64,000 nt of DNA from [Phialemoniopsis] sp. UDSM-2020 (Eukaryota; Ascomycota; Sordariomycetes; Thyridiales; Thyridiaceae): contig JAEILZ010000004.1 of NCBI GenBank assembly GCA_018873225.1, positions 2,046,001 to 2,110,000 on the forward strand. Direction: 5' to 3'. Under the pieces are notes generated by a model. It saw only the letters and a program-made list of their open reading frames with translations. It did not search any database and was not told where the DNA came from. Made by a program: the position numbers and the translations under genes. How positions within the stretch are numbered: position 1 is the first letter of the stretch; every line of letters starts with the position of its first letter. Positions 10,432 to 23,643 of the stretch are shown here, piece by piece.

Positions 10432-13400
10432 TCACAAGGTCTCAACTCCACCTTCTGCACGCTCGTACTCCCTTGCAATAGTCAACCACCACCACTCCTT
10501 GGTCGTCCAGCCCTTGTTCCGGACCGGCGCCGCCAAGACGTCCGCTCGCACGGCCCAGTCGAGAAGCATGCCGGCCTCAAACGGCTCTACCAGCGGCTTC
10601 AGGGCCGACGACAGCTGTGCCGCGTCCATGGACCCCCGCGTCGCGATGCCAAACACTGCCGCCCCCATGATCTTGACCCACGGCTCCGCCATCACCTCCC
10701 CAAAGAAGTCGCACCAGACGGCGAGCTCGCCCCGGGGCCCCTTGTTGGGCCGCTGCGGACCATCCGCTCGGGCCATAATGTCCTCTATGTCCTGGTTGTA
10801 TTTATAGGTGTCGGTGGGCACAGCGCGAGTGTCGAAGTGATAGTAGTCCTTTGGGTACTTCCTCGATTCGTAGTTGCCCGGGTCGAAGCCAAACGGCATG
10901 TCCTGAAGATCCACGGCCTCGATGCGAATACGGCCGTTGGCTTGCAAGTTTGTCAGTACGACGATCGTGCCGTCGTCGACGCCATAAGGAATATCATACG
11001 CCTCGCCGTTACGGAAGCACTCGTCGAGGTGGGCCTTGAACTGCCCGGCCTGAATAAACTTCTCGCGCTGTGCCATCTTGTCGAGCTGGTTGATCCAGTA
11101 GTCGCTGAACTGATACGGCCTGTCCTGGGTGCTCAGCACATTGAGCCTGGTCTGCTTGATGACACGGCCATTCCGGAGGGCTTTGAGAGCCGTGTTCAGG
11201 AGCTCATTGATCTCCCTGTCCGTGCGTTCACCAAGCTTCAGAAGCGCGTCGCGGACCAGTTCCGGTGAGTACTTCTCAGGCGGCGTGCGACACAAGGCCC
11301 GGAGCCAAGATCTTGCGATCACGTCGTCGCTCGACAGTTCCACGTCTACCACCTCACGCTCTAGGTTGGTTGCCGCAGCTTCTGATGTTGCATCCTGGAA
11401 CCTCTTCCAGACAGACCGCACAGTTTGGTAGTATCTCTCCTGCCAATCCCCGCCCCGAGAAGCACTCTTTACTATAGAGAACTCCTGTTGCATGACTTCG
11501 CGGGTCGCAGGCAGCCGTTGCGCGTCATTGACAATCAGCTTCGTGGTCCAGGACACCAGAGATATCCAATCATAGGCCAGGACGTTGTCATAGTCTAATT
11601 GGGGGAGCTCGTCATTCTCATAGGCCTCCAGGAAAGCCTCTTGAAACTTTGCGGTAAGGCTATCGATGTAGAGCTGGCGTTCCTTCTTGATGTTGAGCCA
11701 GAAGTGCCGCAGGTTGGAGATCTTGGAATCTGGAAAGATCCGTAACATGATGCCCCAATCAGGAATCTTGTCGACGCCCCCGAGTAAGGTCCGAACAGCC
11801 ACAAAGGCTGCAATGCGCGTATCGTCAGCCTTCCAGTCCACATCATCGAAGCCGTCCACGTCTTGGAAATGGTCTTCCGGGTAGTGTGGGTACAAGGTAT
11901 GGTCTCGCATCTTTCTAAAGATAGGAAGCCTTGGTTCTCCAGCACGCATACCCCGACGGCCGCCTCGACGACCGCGATACGTTCCGCGTGCATGAGTCTT
12001 GCTCCGAGATCCCCGAGGACGGCCTCTCTTCCTCTTGACCAGAGAGTCGTTGTTTTGGACCGTGGTCGATTTGTTCCAATCTTCATAGTCCTCAATGTCG
12101 GGCTCCCAGCCACTCTCGGCGACCAGTGTCTGGTAAGGAATGGTTACAGGAGTGAATTGGTTTTCTGCGAGCCATTCAAGATTGAGCGGCTTCCCCGGGG
12201 TGGGGTCCGCGACTTTGGGTGCGTCAAAGATCATAAAGAAATACTCTGTTGTTGCCGCGGGAATCGACAGCAAGAATGTTCCTTTCTCGGAGAGCTCCCA
12301 CCGCAGACAGCCATCCACCTTCTGGTTGAAGTCAGCCCAATCTGGATCGGCCCACGATTCTCGCCGGGAATATCCCCGGGTGATCGAACCGATGTCGGCC
12401 AGTGATTGTGGCAGATTGCTCCTCAATATGAAAGCTGCGTCCGGCATCCAGCCCTTAATGGTGAAGCTCATTTGACTATGTTTCTCAAAGAAAGAATTCG
12501 GCAGACGAGGTACGGCCGTTGCTGATGTCTCCATCCCTTGGAGAACTATTGTCTCTGTCCATGGCCCAACAAAGGTCACAGCAGATGCGGACTCTTGCAG
12601 TGGCGCTCCGTCATAAGCCGCGGCACCCTCTTCCGTGGCAACATCCACTCGAGCCGCAGGCTCATCGTGAAGAGTAGAAGCCACCTCTTCTTCGGCGGGC
12701 ATGGATCTCGCCTGTCGTCCACGTTTCCTGCCCGCCCTGGCTTTACGTGGCTTGCGCCCTGCCTTTTCGACGGAAGGTTCTACTGCTGCCGGTTCAGCCA
12801 CAACTGGCACAGCTGGCCCGGCCGATGCCGCAATCACCTGTGGTACTTCAGGGAGGGTGGAGCGGATAGCCTCAGCCGCGGATTCTGCTGCCGGACTTGA
12901 CGATCGCGATACACTGCTGTCCGGCTCAGGGTCGTCCATCAAGAAAGAGTTGGGCTCCAGAAATGTAAGGTTGACTTGAGGGAGGTTCGCGGAACCCCCG
13001 ATCTGCGGGCGAGAGAACTTAAGCAAGGGTTCGTTAAACATTTGCTCAATCCTCTCGTCCAACTCAGTGTTTCTCGGCGACGACGGTACCTCGTAGTCGT
13101 CCTCTTCCTGGAGTGTGAAATGATTCCTTCTCCTCTTACGCCGACTTGTCAAGTGATAGCGTCTGAATGCATTGGTGACAGACATGCCTGTGCCACTAGG
13201 ATCCTCACCCTCCCAGTGACCAGCATAGTGTAGTCCTTCCTGACCTCGCTCGCGGGCAGCGCGCTCATTCTGTGAGGAGGTGGGACCTCCCCAATGCTTC
13301 CAACGAGTTGTCCGAGCCACCTTGCTCTTCCGTAGCGGACTCTCTTGCCAGTCGTGGTCTTCTGTCCTCCTCTTACGCCTGCCGTAATTTTGCAAGGAAA

Positions 13401-16400
13401 ATGCTTCATCATCGACAGCGCTTCGCTTCCGGGGCGACTGCTTGGTCGCTTCGTAGAAAGGCGCCGCAAGGACCTCGACTTCTTCAGCTAAGGCACGCTG
13501 AGTCCCAACATTCTTGTCGCGTTCAAAGTCCGGCTCCATCTCCTGAAGAGCGTTTAGGTCTTCATCGTTGGGTGAGAATGCTGGGGGTATGTAGACGCGC
13601 GGATAGGCTTCCTGCATTTTCTCTTTCAGTGCTTTTGCGGCGGAGCCATTGGGGCTAACACCACTTTTGATCATCATTCGGACATGTACGATCTTCCCAG
13701 CCTGATCTCTAAAACCGTATACGTGCTCCGAGACTATCTTTTGTCTGATGAGTCTGTTGAGAGCCTTGTTGCATATATTCTTGCGGGGCGGGTTCTCTTC
13801 CGGAAATGCTTTGAGGAAAGCCGTGATAACCGCAAACCATAACGCTTGCTGACTGGGAAAGACCCCTTCAGTGCATTCCAGGAAATGCTTCATGAGCTCC
13901 TCGGATTGATGTATCCTGATTTGAGCGGCTGTCAGCTTGGACAGGTCCCTGCCCGTTGGCATGACAAATGGTGGCGGCTGAAGAAGAGATCCTTGAACTG
14001 TGGGCGCTGTCTCAGACGGACCAAAGCTCGAGTCTTGATGGTCAAGGTAAGGACGCCCACCGCTCTGATCTGCAGTGCTTCTCTCACAGAAGTCGTTACT
14101 GTTTTCAAGCTGGCCACCTTCGCTTTGTTCGGCGGCTTTCCCAGACGGGCGTGTGAGGCTGGGCTGAACATTGGCGGTCAGCGACTGCTTGCCAAGCGGC
14201 TGGCGCCATCCAGGGGCTTGAACGTGCTGGTTCGCCTCAAAAGCAGTCTGGTTATAAGCCATAACGTTCTCAAGCGACTCTGGGTGTCTCCCTACCTGTG
14301 GACTTGTCGCTTGGTTAGGCTTGAGATGGCCCGGAGTAGACATTACATTATCACCGTCTCGTGACCGCGGGTCCAGTAGCATCATACCCGCTTGTGGAGT
14401 CTGTAGGACTGGTGCCAGAATCCCGGGCTCTTGCAGAGCTTTTGGGGCACCAAGAACCTCGATCTGCTGTGGTGTAGTGGCTGCAGACTTGGGGTTGGCC
14501 AGAGGGCGGGTTGTCTGCTCGGTTGCCGGCGGCCGTGTCACGGGAGGGGGTGTCACTCGCCTCGCTGGAATGTATTGCGCATTGGGCTCTTCAACTCCAT
14601 CGGCCAAGAAGCCACGAGGCGTAGTGCCGTTCGCATGACCTGCCCTTGCCTTCCGGCCCATAAGGTGACGATGGGGGTTCGATGCGATATTCTCGGGCTC
14701 AGATCGTAGCGAGCGTGGTGGTTGGGCTGGGCCCGGGGCCGGTGCCGGTGCCGGGGTGACAGCTGGGGAGGGGGATGGTGATTGGGTTCGATCTGGGGCT
14801 GGGGTGGGTATCTGGGGCCCTGTCGAGCCGGATTCAGGTTCGTTCAAGGCTTGCTCGACCTTCTGGCGCTTCCTGGGCCGCTCCTCGAGAATGGGCTGTG
14901 GGACATAGTCCTTGTTGCAGGTTGTTTTGGACTTTGTCAGGTGGTATTTAAGGCCGATATCATTCTTCCAGGTACCACCGCACTTGTCACACTTCCACGC
15001 ACTCGCCCCCTTCTTGGTGCCTTTTCTCTTGCGACCTCTGGTCTTCTGTTGCTCGACGCTCTCTTCGTCCATTTCTTGATGATCGTCTCCCTCAAGATGC
15101 CCTTCGTCGACATCCATAGCATCCGGCTCACCGGCCCTTGCACGGGTGACAGTCTGCTGGAACAAGGCGGCGTCGCCCTTCCCATCCTGGGAGTTGTTGA
15201 AAAGGAAGATGTATGGCCAGAACGTATCACTGCCATCTTCTTGGGCATTGAAGACAAGCGCTTTGTCATCGCCTCTAGGTGCATCTCGAATTGTAGGATC
15301 GGCAGCCAGGTCGATGATTTTGATAGCGAGCGGTTCAATGCCATCGTTTGTAGCAGTTTCAAAGCGAATAACCTTGTCCGTCCGTACGAAAATGAGGTGC
15401 CCTTCAGCTCCATTGTAGCGAGCGCCAACGGTCAAGTCGATGGAATCAAGATGGGGATGGTCATCTCCAGAAGCTTGATCGTCAGATTTTCTTTTCTTTG
15501 AGCTACTGATTTCCGCGCCAGTCTCGTCAGGAGATGCTCTCTCCATTCCTGTGACGGGCACTGCAGAGGGAGCGGCTGCCTTCGTAGAGTGGGTTTTGGT
15601 GAGAGCTTCTGGATCTTTAAGTTGCTCTAATCTCACCAAGACGACAAGCGACTTCCTTGGTCGTCCAGGTTTCCTCTGAAGGGGATCTCGAGAGCTCGGC
15701 CCAACAATAAAGACACCATTCGGCTTGGGCTCAGCAGGGGCCCCCTCCACAGTGTCAGCACTCTCCGCAACGCCCTGAATGGGGGCGCTTGCAAGATTCG
15801 GCTTTGTCGAGGCCAGGGGTTCGGGGAGTGCTGTCCTTGCCCGCCGATACTGCCTTGCGGGGCGATGTTTGTTTGCCAACTTGGCACTCAGTTTAGAAAT
15901 GGATGGCAAATCGGTCTGGTTGGCAATGCTCGCAACAGGCGCAGAGAAGCGAAAGGACCCATGGTTGACAGAAGTGACGTCCTTGGGCTGGGCGATGATC
16001 ATCTCCTGATCTTGTGGACTAGTGTCGGGTTCGGCGTCATGAATGCTGGAGGTTTCCCCGGCCTTGAATATGTACGCCTCTGTCTTGCCGATACGGACAA
16101 GCTCGCTCTGAAGTTGGAAGTGTCGTAAATGTGCCGGCTGGCTATTACGTTTGGCAGCTTGCTGCAGCCATGCGAACATGAAGCGTCGGAAAGCAAATCC
16201 GACGGTCGCTGTACTGATCAAAGGGTTCGTTGCTCCGCGATGGGCCATTCGCTTCACTTGCTCAAAGACCTGGTTCGCAAAAGGTTTATCTGGATCCCAT
16301 GGCGACCGGATGGCAGGCAATATCTGCTCATCGTCTTCTTCGTCTCCGTTACCTCCGGCGGCATCCTGGGCGTTTTGGGCGGCCTTCTGCGCACCTGTAG

Positions 16401-17825
16401 CGGTGAGTTCCTTAGGCTGTCGGTCATGGGTTTGGTCTGAATACTGAGACGTCCTCGTGCCAGTGGCCAAGTGCTCAACCCATTCTTCCTTGGTCGGCTC
16501 TCGTATCCATTTGACACAGTCTTTGAGGACTTGACGACGTCCGGGAAGCAGGGCAGCGACATATTTGATGAGGCCCATGGTCGCTAGCCTGCGAAAAGTT
16601 CTAGCTAGAACTCTCATTTGCCATTTCTGGCCCAAGATACCCATCTTCATCTTGAGATCTGTCAGTCTCATGACCTTCCAGGCCCTGACGATAGCGAGAG
16701 CTGTCTGGCTGAAGATCGTATGGTCAATGGATGAGCCGGTCCAGCGAGCACACCAAGGAACAGGGTCCAGATCCTTGGTCAGAAAGTCCTGGGAAAGATC
16801 AAGGCCCTGAGCTTGACCAAACTCGGGGACGTCGACAGCGGTGAGCTCGGGAGGAGCAAATTTAGTGATCCACAGCTTGCTCGTCTTTGTGGCATTGGCT
16901 ATGACGGTGCGCTTCTCGATATATCCTTTCATCGCGAGGAAATCAGTCCGTTTCGGAACAGAGCGCTTGTCCTGATTAACAAGCCGGCGGAGATCACCCT
17001 GGATAATGCCTTCTTTGCCAGTCGAGGCAATGCCGAGAAGACATTTCCACTCGAGAAGTGGGATACGCTTGTGATCGGGCCCATGACCCGTAATGGCAAC
17101 CCAAGCAGTCTCCTCTGACACAAATATGCGTGGCTGTATCAGCGGCTGGTCTGATGCTCCTGACGACTTCCCAGGCTGAGATATTTGTGACGTCTGAGGC
17201 TCATCTTGGGAAGCTAATGCAGGGTCAATCGGGGGTGCTTCCCGGGGCAGAGCACGCAGAGAATCAAAGCTGAGATGATTCCATGCTTTCTCAGGCCCGA
17301 CAGACACCTCATCTCGAATAACCACCCAAGCCCAGGCTTTGCGAGCCAAGTTAAGATGGCCATTGCTCACAGATGTCGTAGTGACGCCATCATGGGCCTG
17401 GGACTCTTTGACACCGGAGGTGTCGTTGCTTTCACTGGAAGCTGAAGTTGCCGTCTCGCCAGTGTAGTACCTTGTAGTAGCCGAGACGAAGTTGTCGATA
17501 GTGAAGCCTATTCAAATAATCAGTCTCCTGTCTTCTATTCGTTCAAATAGAGCACCGCATCTCTGTTCGACAATAATACAGCTCAGACTGCATCGCTATT
17601 CTGCTCCTTGCGGCGATATGGAGAAATCTCAGGGGTCAACAGCCACCAGGGGCCAAGTTCAAGCTCCCTCTTTTTCCATCTGTGCATTTTTTTGGGCAGT
17701 TTTGGACGGCGAAAGGAAACGCGTGAAGTGAAAGTGAGGAATGACTGAAACAACATACCATTTTCGCCAGAGTATGATATCTCTGCAATCAGCCACTCGA
17801 CGAGCTCATCGAGTCCTTTGGCCAT
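10432..17825 (-). CDS. sfc3: TFIIIC largest subunit, B-block binding (Tfc3/Sfc3-like)
   Basis: Recognises the B box of tRNA genes and recruits TFIIIB and Pol III. Exons are 17825-17759 and 17507-10432, with a 251-base intron (donor GTATGT, acceptor TAG), giving 2380 residues. Splicing joins MAKGLDELVEWLIAEISY to GFTIDNFVSATTRYY in phase. The extended winged-helix B-block domain lies at about 165-245 (HKRIPLLEWKCLLGIASTG). A second conserved helical block is near 445-480. Two AT-hook-like motifs are visible: KPGRPRKS at about 636 and RKRGRPRGSRSK at about 1848. A single C2H2-like unit (CDKCGGTWKND...H) sits at about 860-885. The C-terminal quarter holds the conserved region starting PDWGIMLRIFPDSKISNLRHFW. 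Large disordered Pro/Gln/Ser blocks explain the size. It is convergent with the E2 gene. Confidence 0.87.
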
Positions 17826-18749
17826 GGCGCACTGGCAGGGGTGTGATCATCATCTGCAAGGCGGCTTTTGATGAGTGCGGGCGCGTGAATTTGGTAAGAA
17901 GTGGTGATCGAACTGGGGTGGTCGAGCTGTACACTCCAGCTTTGTTTTTTTCCTAAAAAGTGGGTGGATGGTGGCAGAGGAATGCAGGGATTGCGGGACC
18001 TACCTGGGTCGAACTACTTGCCAGGTGGGCGTCCTGTGAGAAGTGGGCCTCCAGCGACGTGATTGGTCTACTCCAGAAAGCCGGCACTGGCAAGCACCAT
18101 TAAGCTTTTGATCCTGATTTAAACCATCGGTACTTGTCCTTGATGCGCTGTTCCACGGGGCACACGGAGGGAGTATCGACTTCACTCGTACGCGTCGGAG
18201 AACACGGAGCATAGGAGACATTCACCGTCATACAGACATGGACCGCAAGGCTCACAGATTGCAGCACAACACTGACGAGAATAAGCACTGAGAAATCCTA
18301 ATACTACTCTACCCATAAGAACCGATTAATCTCGGATTATTAAGCTTTGCGGCTCAGTCGAGTCCAGTACCACTCCTTTATGGATGATCTGCTTGTCTTT
18401 AGCCAAGTCGAGTTACTTGCACACACACTCTGCATACACCAACACTAAGTTTATCTCGGTGCCTTGCTTATTTTTATCAGAGATGGACTGACGCCAAATT
18501 TACCTTTTGGAACCTCACGGCTCTGGAGCAGAGGATCGACTAAAATCTGACCAGCAAGACTGCATGACGATCCAAATCCTTGGGCCTTGACCATGTATCG
18601 TAATGATGAACAGTTGTCGAGAGCGATGAACTCGGACTGTCACAATATGTGATCTCTACGGTGGGTATACTATGCAACTATGCTAGGCAGTGAGATACAC
18701 TGCCGTTTAGTCTATCTTCGATATATGGAGAACAACCAGCAATTTACAC
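17826..18749. promoter_or_regulatory. Upstream region of the TFIIIC gene
   Basis: Lies between the start of the minus-strand TFIIIC gene and the stop of the next minus-strand gene. It should hold the promoter of the former and the 3' UTR of the latter; no gene is evident. Confidence 0.5.
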
Positions 18750-19844
18750 TCATTTGCGGCCCCTTTGCGCGCGTTTCTCTTCCATGAGCTTCCGGTACGA
18801 GGCCACCACGTCCTCGCGGATCCCATGTAGCTCCTCTCTGCGTCGTAAGCTGCCTGCAGACTTGGGGATGTTTTGCGCCTGAACAGCAGCCCCCCTGACC
18901 AGCATCTTCTTGGCCGCCATCTTGGGCAGTTCAGGGGGTGCCTGTGCCACATCATTGAACTTGATCTTCTGCTCGCCTCGCTTCTTCTTGAGTTCCGCCC
19001 AGGGATCGTCCTCTCTGTCTGCAGTCTCGCCAAGAAGGCGGCGTCGTTTGCCCTTTTTCTTCTTCTTACTCCCCTTGCCCGTGTTCCCTTCCTGCTGGTC
19101 GAGCTTCCATGTCACGCCAGCAGCGTCATCCTCCATCTCCTGCTCTTCGGCAAGCTCGGCCTCCTCTTCCTTGCGCTCCTTGATCTTGCGCTCTTCCTCG
19201 TGCCACTGGTCATAGAGTTTATGCATCTTCTTCTCCTTCCTTGTCCGCTGGACCTTAAGTCCCAGTGGATCCTTGCCGTTCTTGACCGTCTTATTGACCA
19301 GTCCGCTCAGAGGCAGTGCCGTGTTGACGCGAACAGCGAACTCCGACATGCGCTCTCCGGGCTTGATCTTGGGTATCTCGATCGGCGCTTCTTCGCTTGT
19401 CACAGGGGCCGTTTCTTTCGTTGCTGCCTTCTGCTTCTTGCTGCTCTTGCCCACACCATCGTCCAATCCTGATCGAGTCTTCTTCCCTTCGGCCAGGGCC
19501 ATCAGGCGCTTGAAGGCACGAGGCGCATCATCCTGGCCGCCAGCGCCGCGTTTCCGCTTGCCGCCGTTGCTGCTCCCGGCAGCGCCGGCATCCTTGCTCT
19601 TATTGCTGACAGCCGGTCCCGGTCCATTCTTCTTTGAGATTGTCGTCACCGGCAGAGGTCTGGCAATCTGCGACGGAGGCAGATCATAACTTGAACAAGT
19701 AAAATTATCAGCTACGGCTTCGGACTCGTGAATGCGCGTATACAGTTACGAAGGCAGCAAGAAGGTTGAAAAAAACTTCCGAGTTGGGGGAGCGATGACG
19801 TACCTGAAAGGGTCTTTTTCCCTGCGGCTGTGTTTGTGAGGCAT
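18750..19844 (-). CDS. Basic, probably nucleolar, protein (CCDC137-like)
   Basis: Exons are 19844-19804 and 19689-18750, with a 114-base intron (donor GTACGT), giving 326 residues. The joined N-terminus reads MPHKHSRREKDPF followed by YDLPPSQIARPLPV, a short conserved head typical of this fungal family. The rest is Lys/Arg/Glu-rich with nuclear-localisation-like runs (KKKKKGKRRR) and a predicted long coiled coil or charged helix (RKEKKMHKLYDQWHEEERKI). The C-terminal block (PKMAAKKMLVRGAAVQAQNI) is also conserved-looking. Composition and layout resemble nucleolar ribosome-biogenesis or chromatin-associated factors such as CCDC137, but I see no enzymatic domain. Members of this family are sometimes labelled urease accessory in databases, which nothing in this sequence supports. 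Confidence 0.72.
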
Positions 19845-21535
19845 TGTAGATCGTCCACCCCACTGGTCAGCAGTGCCTGAGGATGGTGATCGTTTGATGG
19901 CAGTGTGGAGAGAAATGAGCCCAAAAACAGACGCGAGGAAAGTAATGCGCAGGAAATTGCTTGTGTCACTTTTGTGACTTTTTGCGACTGGCGGTGCCAA
20001 AAGGTGTGGCTTTTCGGGGTTGACTCTTTTTAGGTTGGCGGCGGGCGGGTGGTACCTAAGCGTTAGAATCGGCGTGAATTGCGCGATGGGCGGTCTGCGT
20101 CTGGATCTCCAGCTGGGGGGAAGGCTAAACCCAGTGCGACGGCCGATAGGTACCAATAGTCACCTAAAGTAGGTAGACCAGCGGCGTGGGACAGAAAGTG
20201 AGGAGTTCGTGCTTCGAGTGCTTTGGTTGTACGCCCGGAGAAAGGGTTCGTTTGCGGCTACCGAGCCAACTCGCTTTTGCGGAAAAAAAGAATTTGATGC
20301 TGCAAAATGGTCCCTGCTTTGCCTGCATGTGGAGGGCCGCTGTTACAGCAGACTGGGCGGGAGAAGGAAAAGCTTGGCCCCGCACAATTGACCAGGTTCA
20401 ATGTTATTTACCAGACCAGGTCCGCAAAAGATAGCGGGCGGCCAGGGGGGTCGCAACATGTGGTGGCAGCGAGAGCAAGCGAGGATGAAGCCAGTCATCC
20501 ATCCACCTTGTTAGTCGAAGCGCAGATAAACGATGCGGCCTATGAGATGACCTTGTGATGGTGTTGAAGGATCCACCTTGTCCCCCTCCCCTCTCTTCTC
20601 CTCTCCTCTCGTCTCTGGCCCGGTGGTCTAGGCCTTGTCCCAAAAGCCACCAATGGCCGGACCCAAGCACACTCCAACGCCCCAGTTTTGCCCTTCTGGG
20701 CTTGTCCTCCCGTCCTAAAAATGCACCCTAGATGGGAGATACTTTGTGCTAGCCGCGACCTGCTAAGCCGTACATGGATGGTTCCCCCCAATCCCATGCC
20801 ACGATTCAGCCCGTGATGGCGTTCGGCCCTCACAACACTAGCAACCGCCCCGGATCGCCCACCATGAGCTCAGAGCAAGCAAGGGAAGCCACCGTCTCGC
20901 CTCCGCCGCTCGCTCCACGCCAGGCAGTACTTTACCAGTCTACCGCCAGATAGACAAGGGAGCCAGCACTTGGGGTCAGAGCTAACAATGCCACTAACAA
21001 GCCTACCAACGGGCTGGGGTGGTCTGGCTCTCTCTTGATTATCCCCGGTACGGGGCCTGGCTCATGAATAGCATGCTCTGGCCGATCTCTGACATGTTGG
21101 CTAAAATAAAACCCTCACACGCTGATCGTGTGCTTCCCCGAGGATATACTTATATCTGGCCTTCCCCAGGAAATTCACAATGATAGTAACCCGGTATCTA
21201 GCACAACTGTTGTCTCGGTAGTCAAGAATAAATCTGGACTCTTGACTCGAGCGAGATCAAGTGTGTAACGTTCACGACACAGGCACAGGAGACAGAGAGA
21301 AAGACAGAAGACTCTCACTCAATACAGCCGGAATTCAGTTTCCACCGTGTCACACACCTCTTCGTGAGCGCGAGTCGCCGATACATTTATACCCATCTCT
21401 TTTCCTCCACCACAAGAAGGGAAAAGGCCTTCTTCAACACCCTTTCGGGTTGCTTCTTGTACATTTGTTCTATACCAAGACCACCAGTCGTTTTGACTCG
21501 TAGGTTCTGAGTTGTTCAGATCAAGAAAAACAAAA
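19845..21535. promoter_or_regulatory. Long divergent promoter region
   Basis: This 1.7-kb stretch lies between a minus-strand nucleolar-type gene and the plus-strand AIM6-like gene. It is GC-rich near 20.5-20.9 kb, with a TC-rich run at about 20580-20612. Several short frames exist but none has domain-like composition. It presumably holds two promoters and a long 5' UTR for AIM6. Confidence 0.5.
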
Positions 21536-22960
21536 ATGGGTTTCTCTAACATGATCAAGTCTTTCGATTCAGGCTCGGAGAAGAAGATGGAGGAGTCCTC
21601 GATTGACATCAAGGAAGTCAAGCAGGTCGAGGATGCCGCTTCCCTCACCCAGCCCTCCTCTCCTAGCTCCGAGACCATCAATCCCTTCGATCGCCAGTCC
21701 GCTCCCGACCGCCTGTCCACGCCCACAGCCCACGGCCTCTCCGCTGTGCGGCACATTGCCAGCACCTACCGGATCAGAGCGCTCAAGGGCAGGAGACCGG
21801 GCTATGACCACCTCGCCTCAGGATCCGAGGATGACGACGATTCCTCTGACACCTATCTGGTAGACGAGGAAACCCTGATCTCCCATTCTCGACCGACGCG
21901 AAGACGCCGTTGGTTGATCTGCGGTTCGGTCGTGGGCTTCACATTTCTGTAAGTCTCAGGTCTTGCCCTTGCCAGCATCGCGAGCGAGCACAATGCTGAC
22001 CTTTTTCAAAGTGCCATCCTCCTCGCCCTCAACATCCTGATCTTCATCTCTCGATCTGCCTATGGCGACAATGACGATGACCCGGATGTCATCTTTGCCA
22101 GCTGGGGCCGTGGCGGTACCGGGACCGAGGGCCTGGCCTGGTACCCGACCGACTTCCTTCGCGACGTCCTCCCCAAGCCCATCCATTCTCACAATGACTA
22201 CTGGCGAAAGGTGCCGCTGTTTTCGGCACTCCACGTCGGCGCTACCGGCGTCGAGGCCGATGTCTGGCAGTTCGAGAACGACACCAACCTCTACGTAGGC
22301 CACATCAAGTCGTCTCTACAACCGAACCGGACATTCGAGTCCCTCTACATCAACCCCTTGGTTGAGATTCTGACGCGGACCAACTCGGGGACCAAGTTCT
22401 CGAACAGCACCGGCAACGGTGTCTTCGACATGAACCCGGAACAAACCTTGGCGCTCCTGGTCGACGTAAAGACCGATGGTGCCTCCACCATTCGCAGAGT
22501 GATGGAGCAGCTCGAGCCGCTCCGCTCCCGCGGCTGGCTTACCACCTTTGAGAACGGGCAGGTGAAATATGGCCCCGTCACCGTCGTCGGCACGGGCAAC
22601 ACCCCGTTCGACGTGCTCATGGCCAACACCACCTACAGAGACGTTTTCTTCGATGCGCCTCTGGACAAGCTCCAGGACAGCACCTACGACTACACCAACT
22701 CCTTCTACACCAGCGTGTCTTTCCCCTCGGCCGTCGGCCGTGTCTGGTTCGGCGGCATGGCTCCCAGCCAGCTCAGCAAGGTCCGATCGCAACTGATCGA
22801 GGCTACGAACCGAGGCCTCAAGCCCCGCTACTGGGACTTGCCCGACTGGCCTGTCAACATCCGCAACCGCGTCTGGGACACGCTTGTCCAGGAGGGCATT
22901 GGCATGCTTAATGTGGATGACATCAAGGCTGCGGCCAAGCTGAACTGGTCCAAAAAGTGA
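21536..22960 (+). CDS. AIM6-like PLC-like phosphodiesterase-fold membrane protein
   Basis: Exons are 21536-21948 and 22012-22960, giving 453 residues; the 63-base intron has donor GTAAGT and acceptor AAG. A Ser/Asp-rich cytosolic N-terminus (about 1-125) is followed by one transmembrane helix (about 127-152, RRRRWLICGSVVGF then LAILLALNILIF) that spans the splice junction. The lumenal or extracellular TIM-barrel-like domain starts with the HSHNDYW motif (His198, Asn199, Asp200), followed by VEADVWQF and later LLVDVKTDG. These are marks of the altered-inheritance-of-mitochondria protein 6 family within the PLC-like phosphodiesterases. The physiological substrate is unknown. The start at 21536 is the only ATG in this frame upstream of the conserved region and has a purine at -3. 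Confidence 0.88.
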
Positions 22961-23643
22961 ACTGGTCCACGAATCATCAGCTCTGTCTGATTGATTTCAC
23001 AACACAGACGAACCATCCATATTCGTCTCCACATATGCATCCTGTCAGGCGGGTTGCATCATCGGCTGGGCACCCGGCACATCTCCGGCACGGGGCTCCA
23101 CTCTGCAGATGCAGAGCGCAGGCGCGCGCGCGCACTCGAGGAGAGAGAAGTGCGAGAGTCTCCAATCTCTTTTTCGGGCCTCATCTGAAACCACGAATTT
23201 GGCGAGATTTTGGAAATCAGCAGCCTAGATTCTATGGGATAGTGGATAGAATAGAGGGGAAACCGCCTGGCGCAGAAGTGCCGTAGAAGGTTCCCGACTC
23301 TCCGGCTTTTCTCCGAGCGCAAGAGAGGCGACGAGACGCGGGGTCGACGAGTCAAAGAGCTGCGCCAAGCGCACCGCTCATCGGTCCCCGCATGCACATG
23401 GATGAATATATTACCAAAGACTTTCTAGGATAGACGACATAGACTGTCCTGTATATTAAACATATATCCTCTCAATTGCGTCCCCTTCTCCTACTTGGTC
23501 TTCTTGGTCTTGATCATCATATTATATCGTAGCCCGTGACGAATCCCCCCTCCCATTCGTATTAAACCCTACATCGGTAAGCTCTTCATCACCAGCTCTT
23601 GGCACAGCGCAAGACTTACACATCGAACAGACCAATAGTCAAA
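22961..23643. other. Intergenic region between AIM6-like and cyanase genes
   Basis: Holds the 3' region of the AIM6-like gene and the promoter of cyanase, both on the plus strand. A short CG/GC alternating run (about 23120-23133) is the only local oddity; no gene is seen. Confidence 0.5.

Noticed and set aside
18750..19844. Urease-accessory label for the basic nucleolar-type protein
   Set aside because: It has no UreD, UreE, UreF or UreG motifs; the true UreD gene of the window is at 49988-50992.
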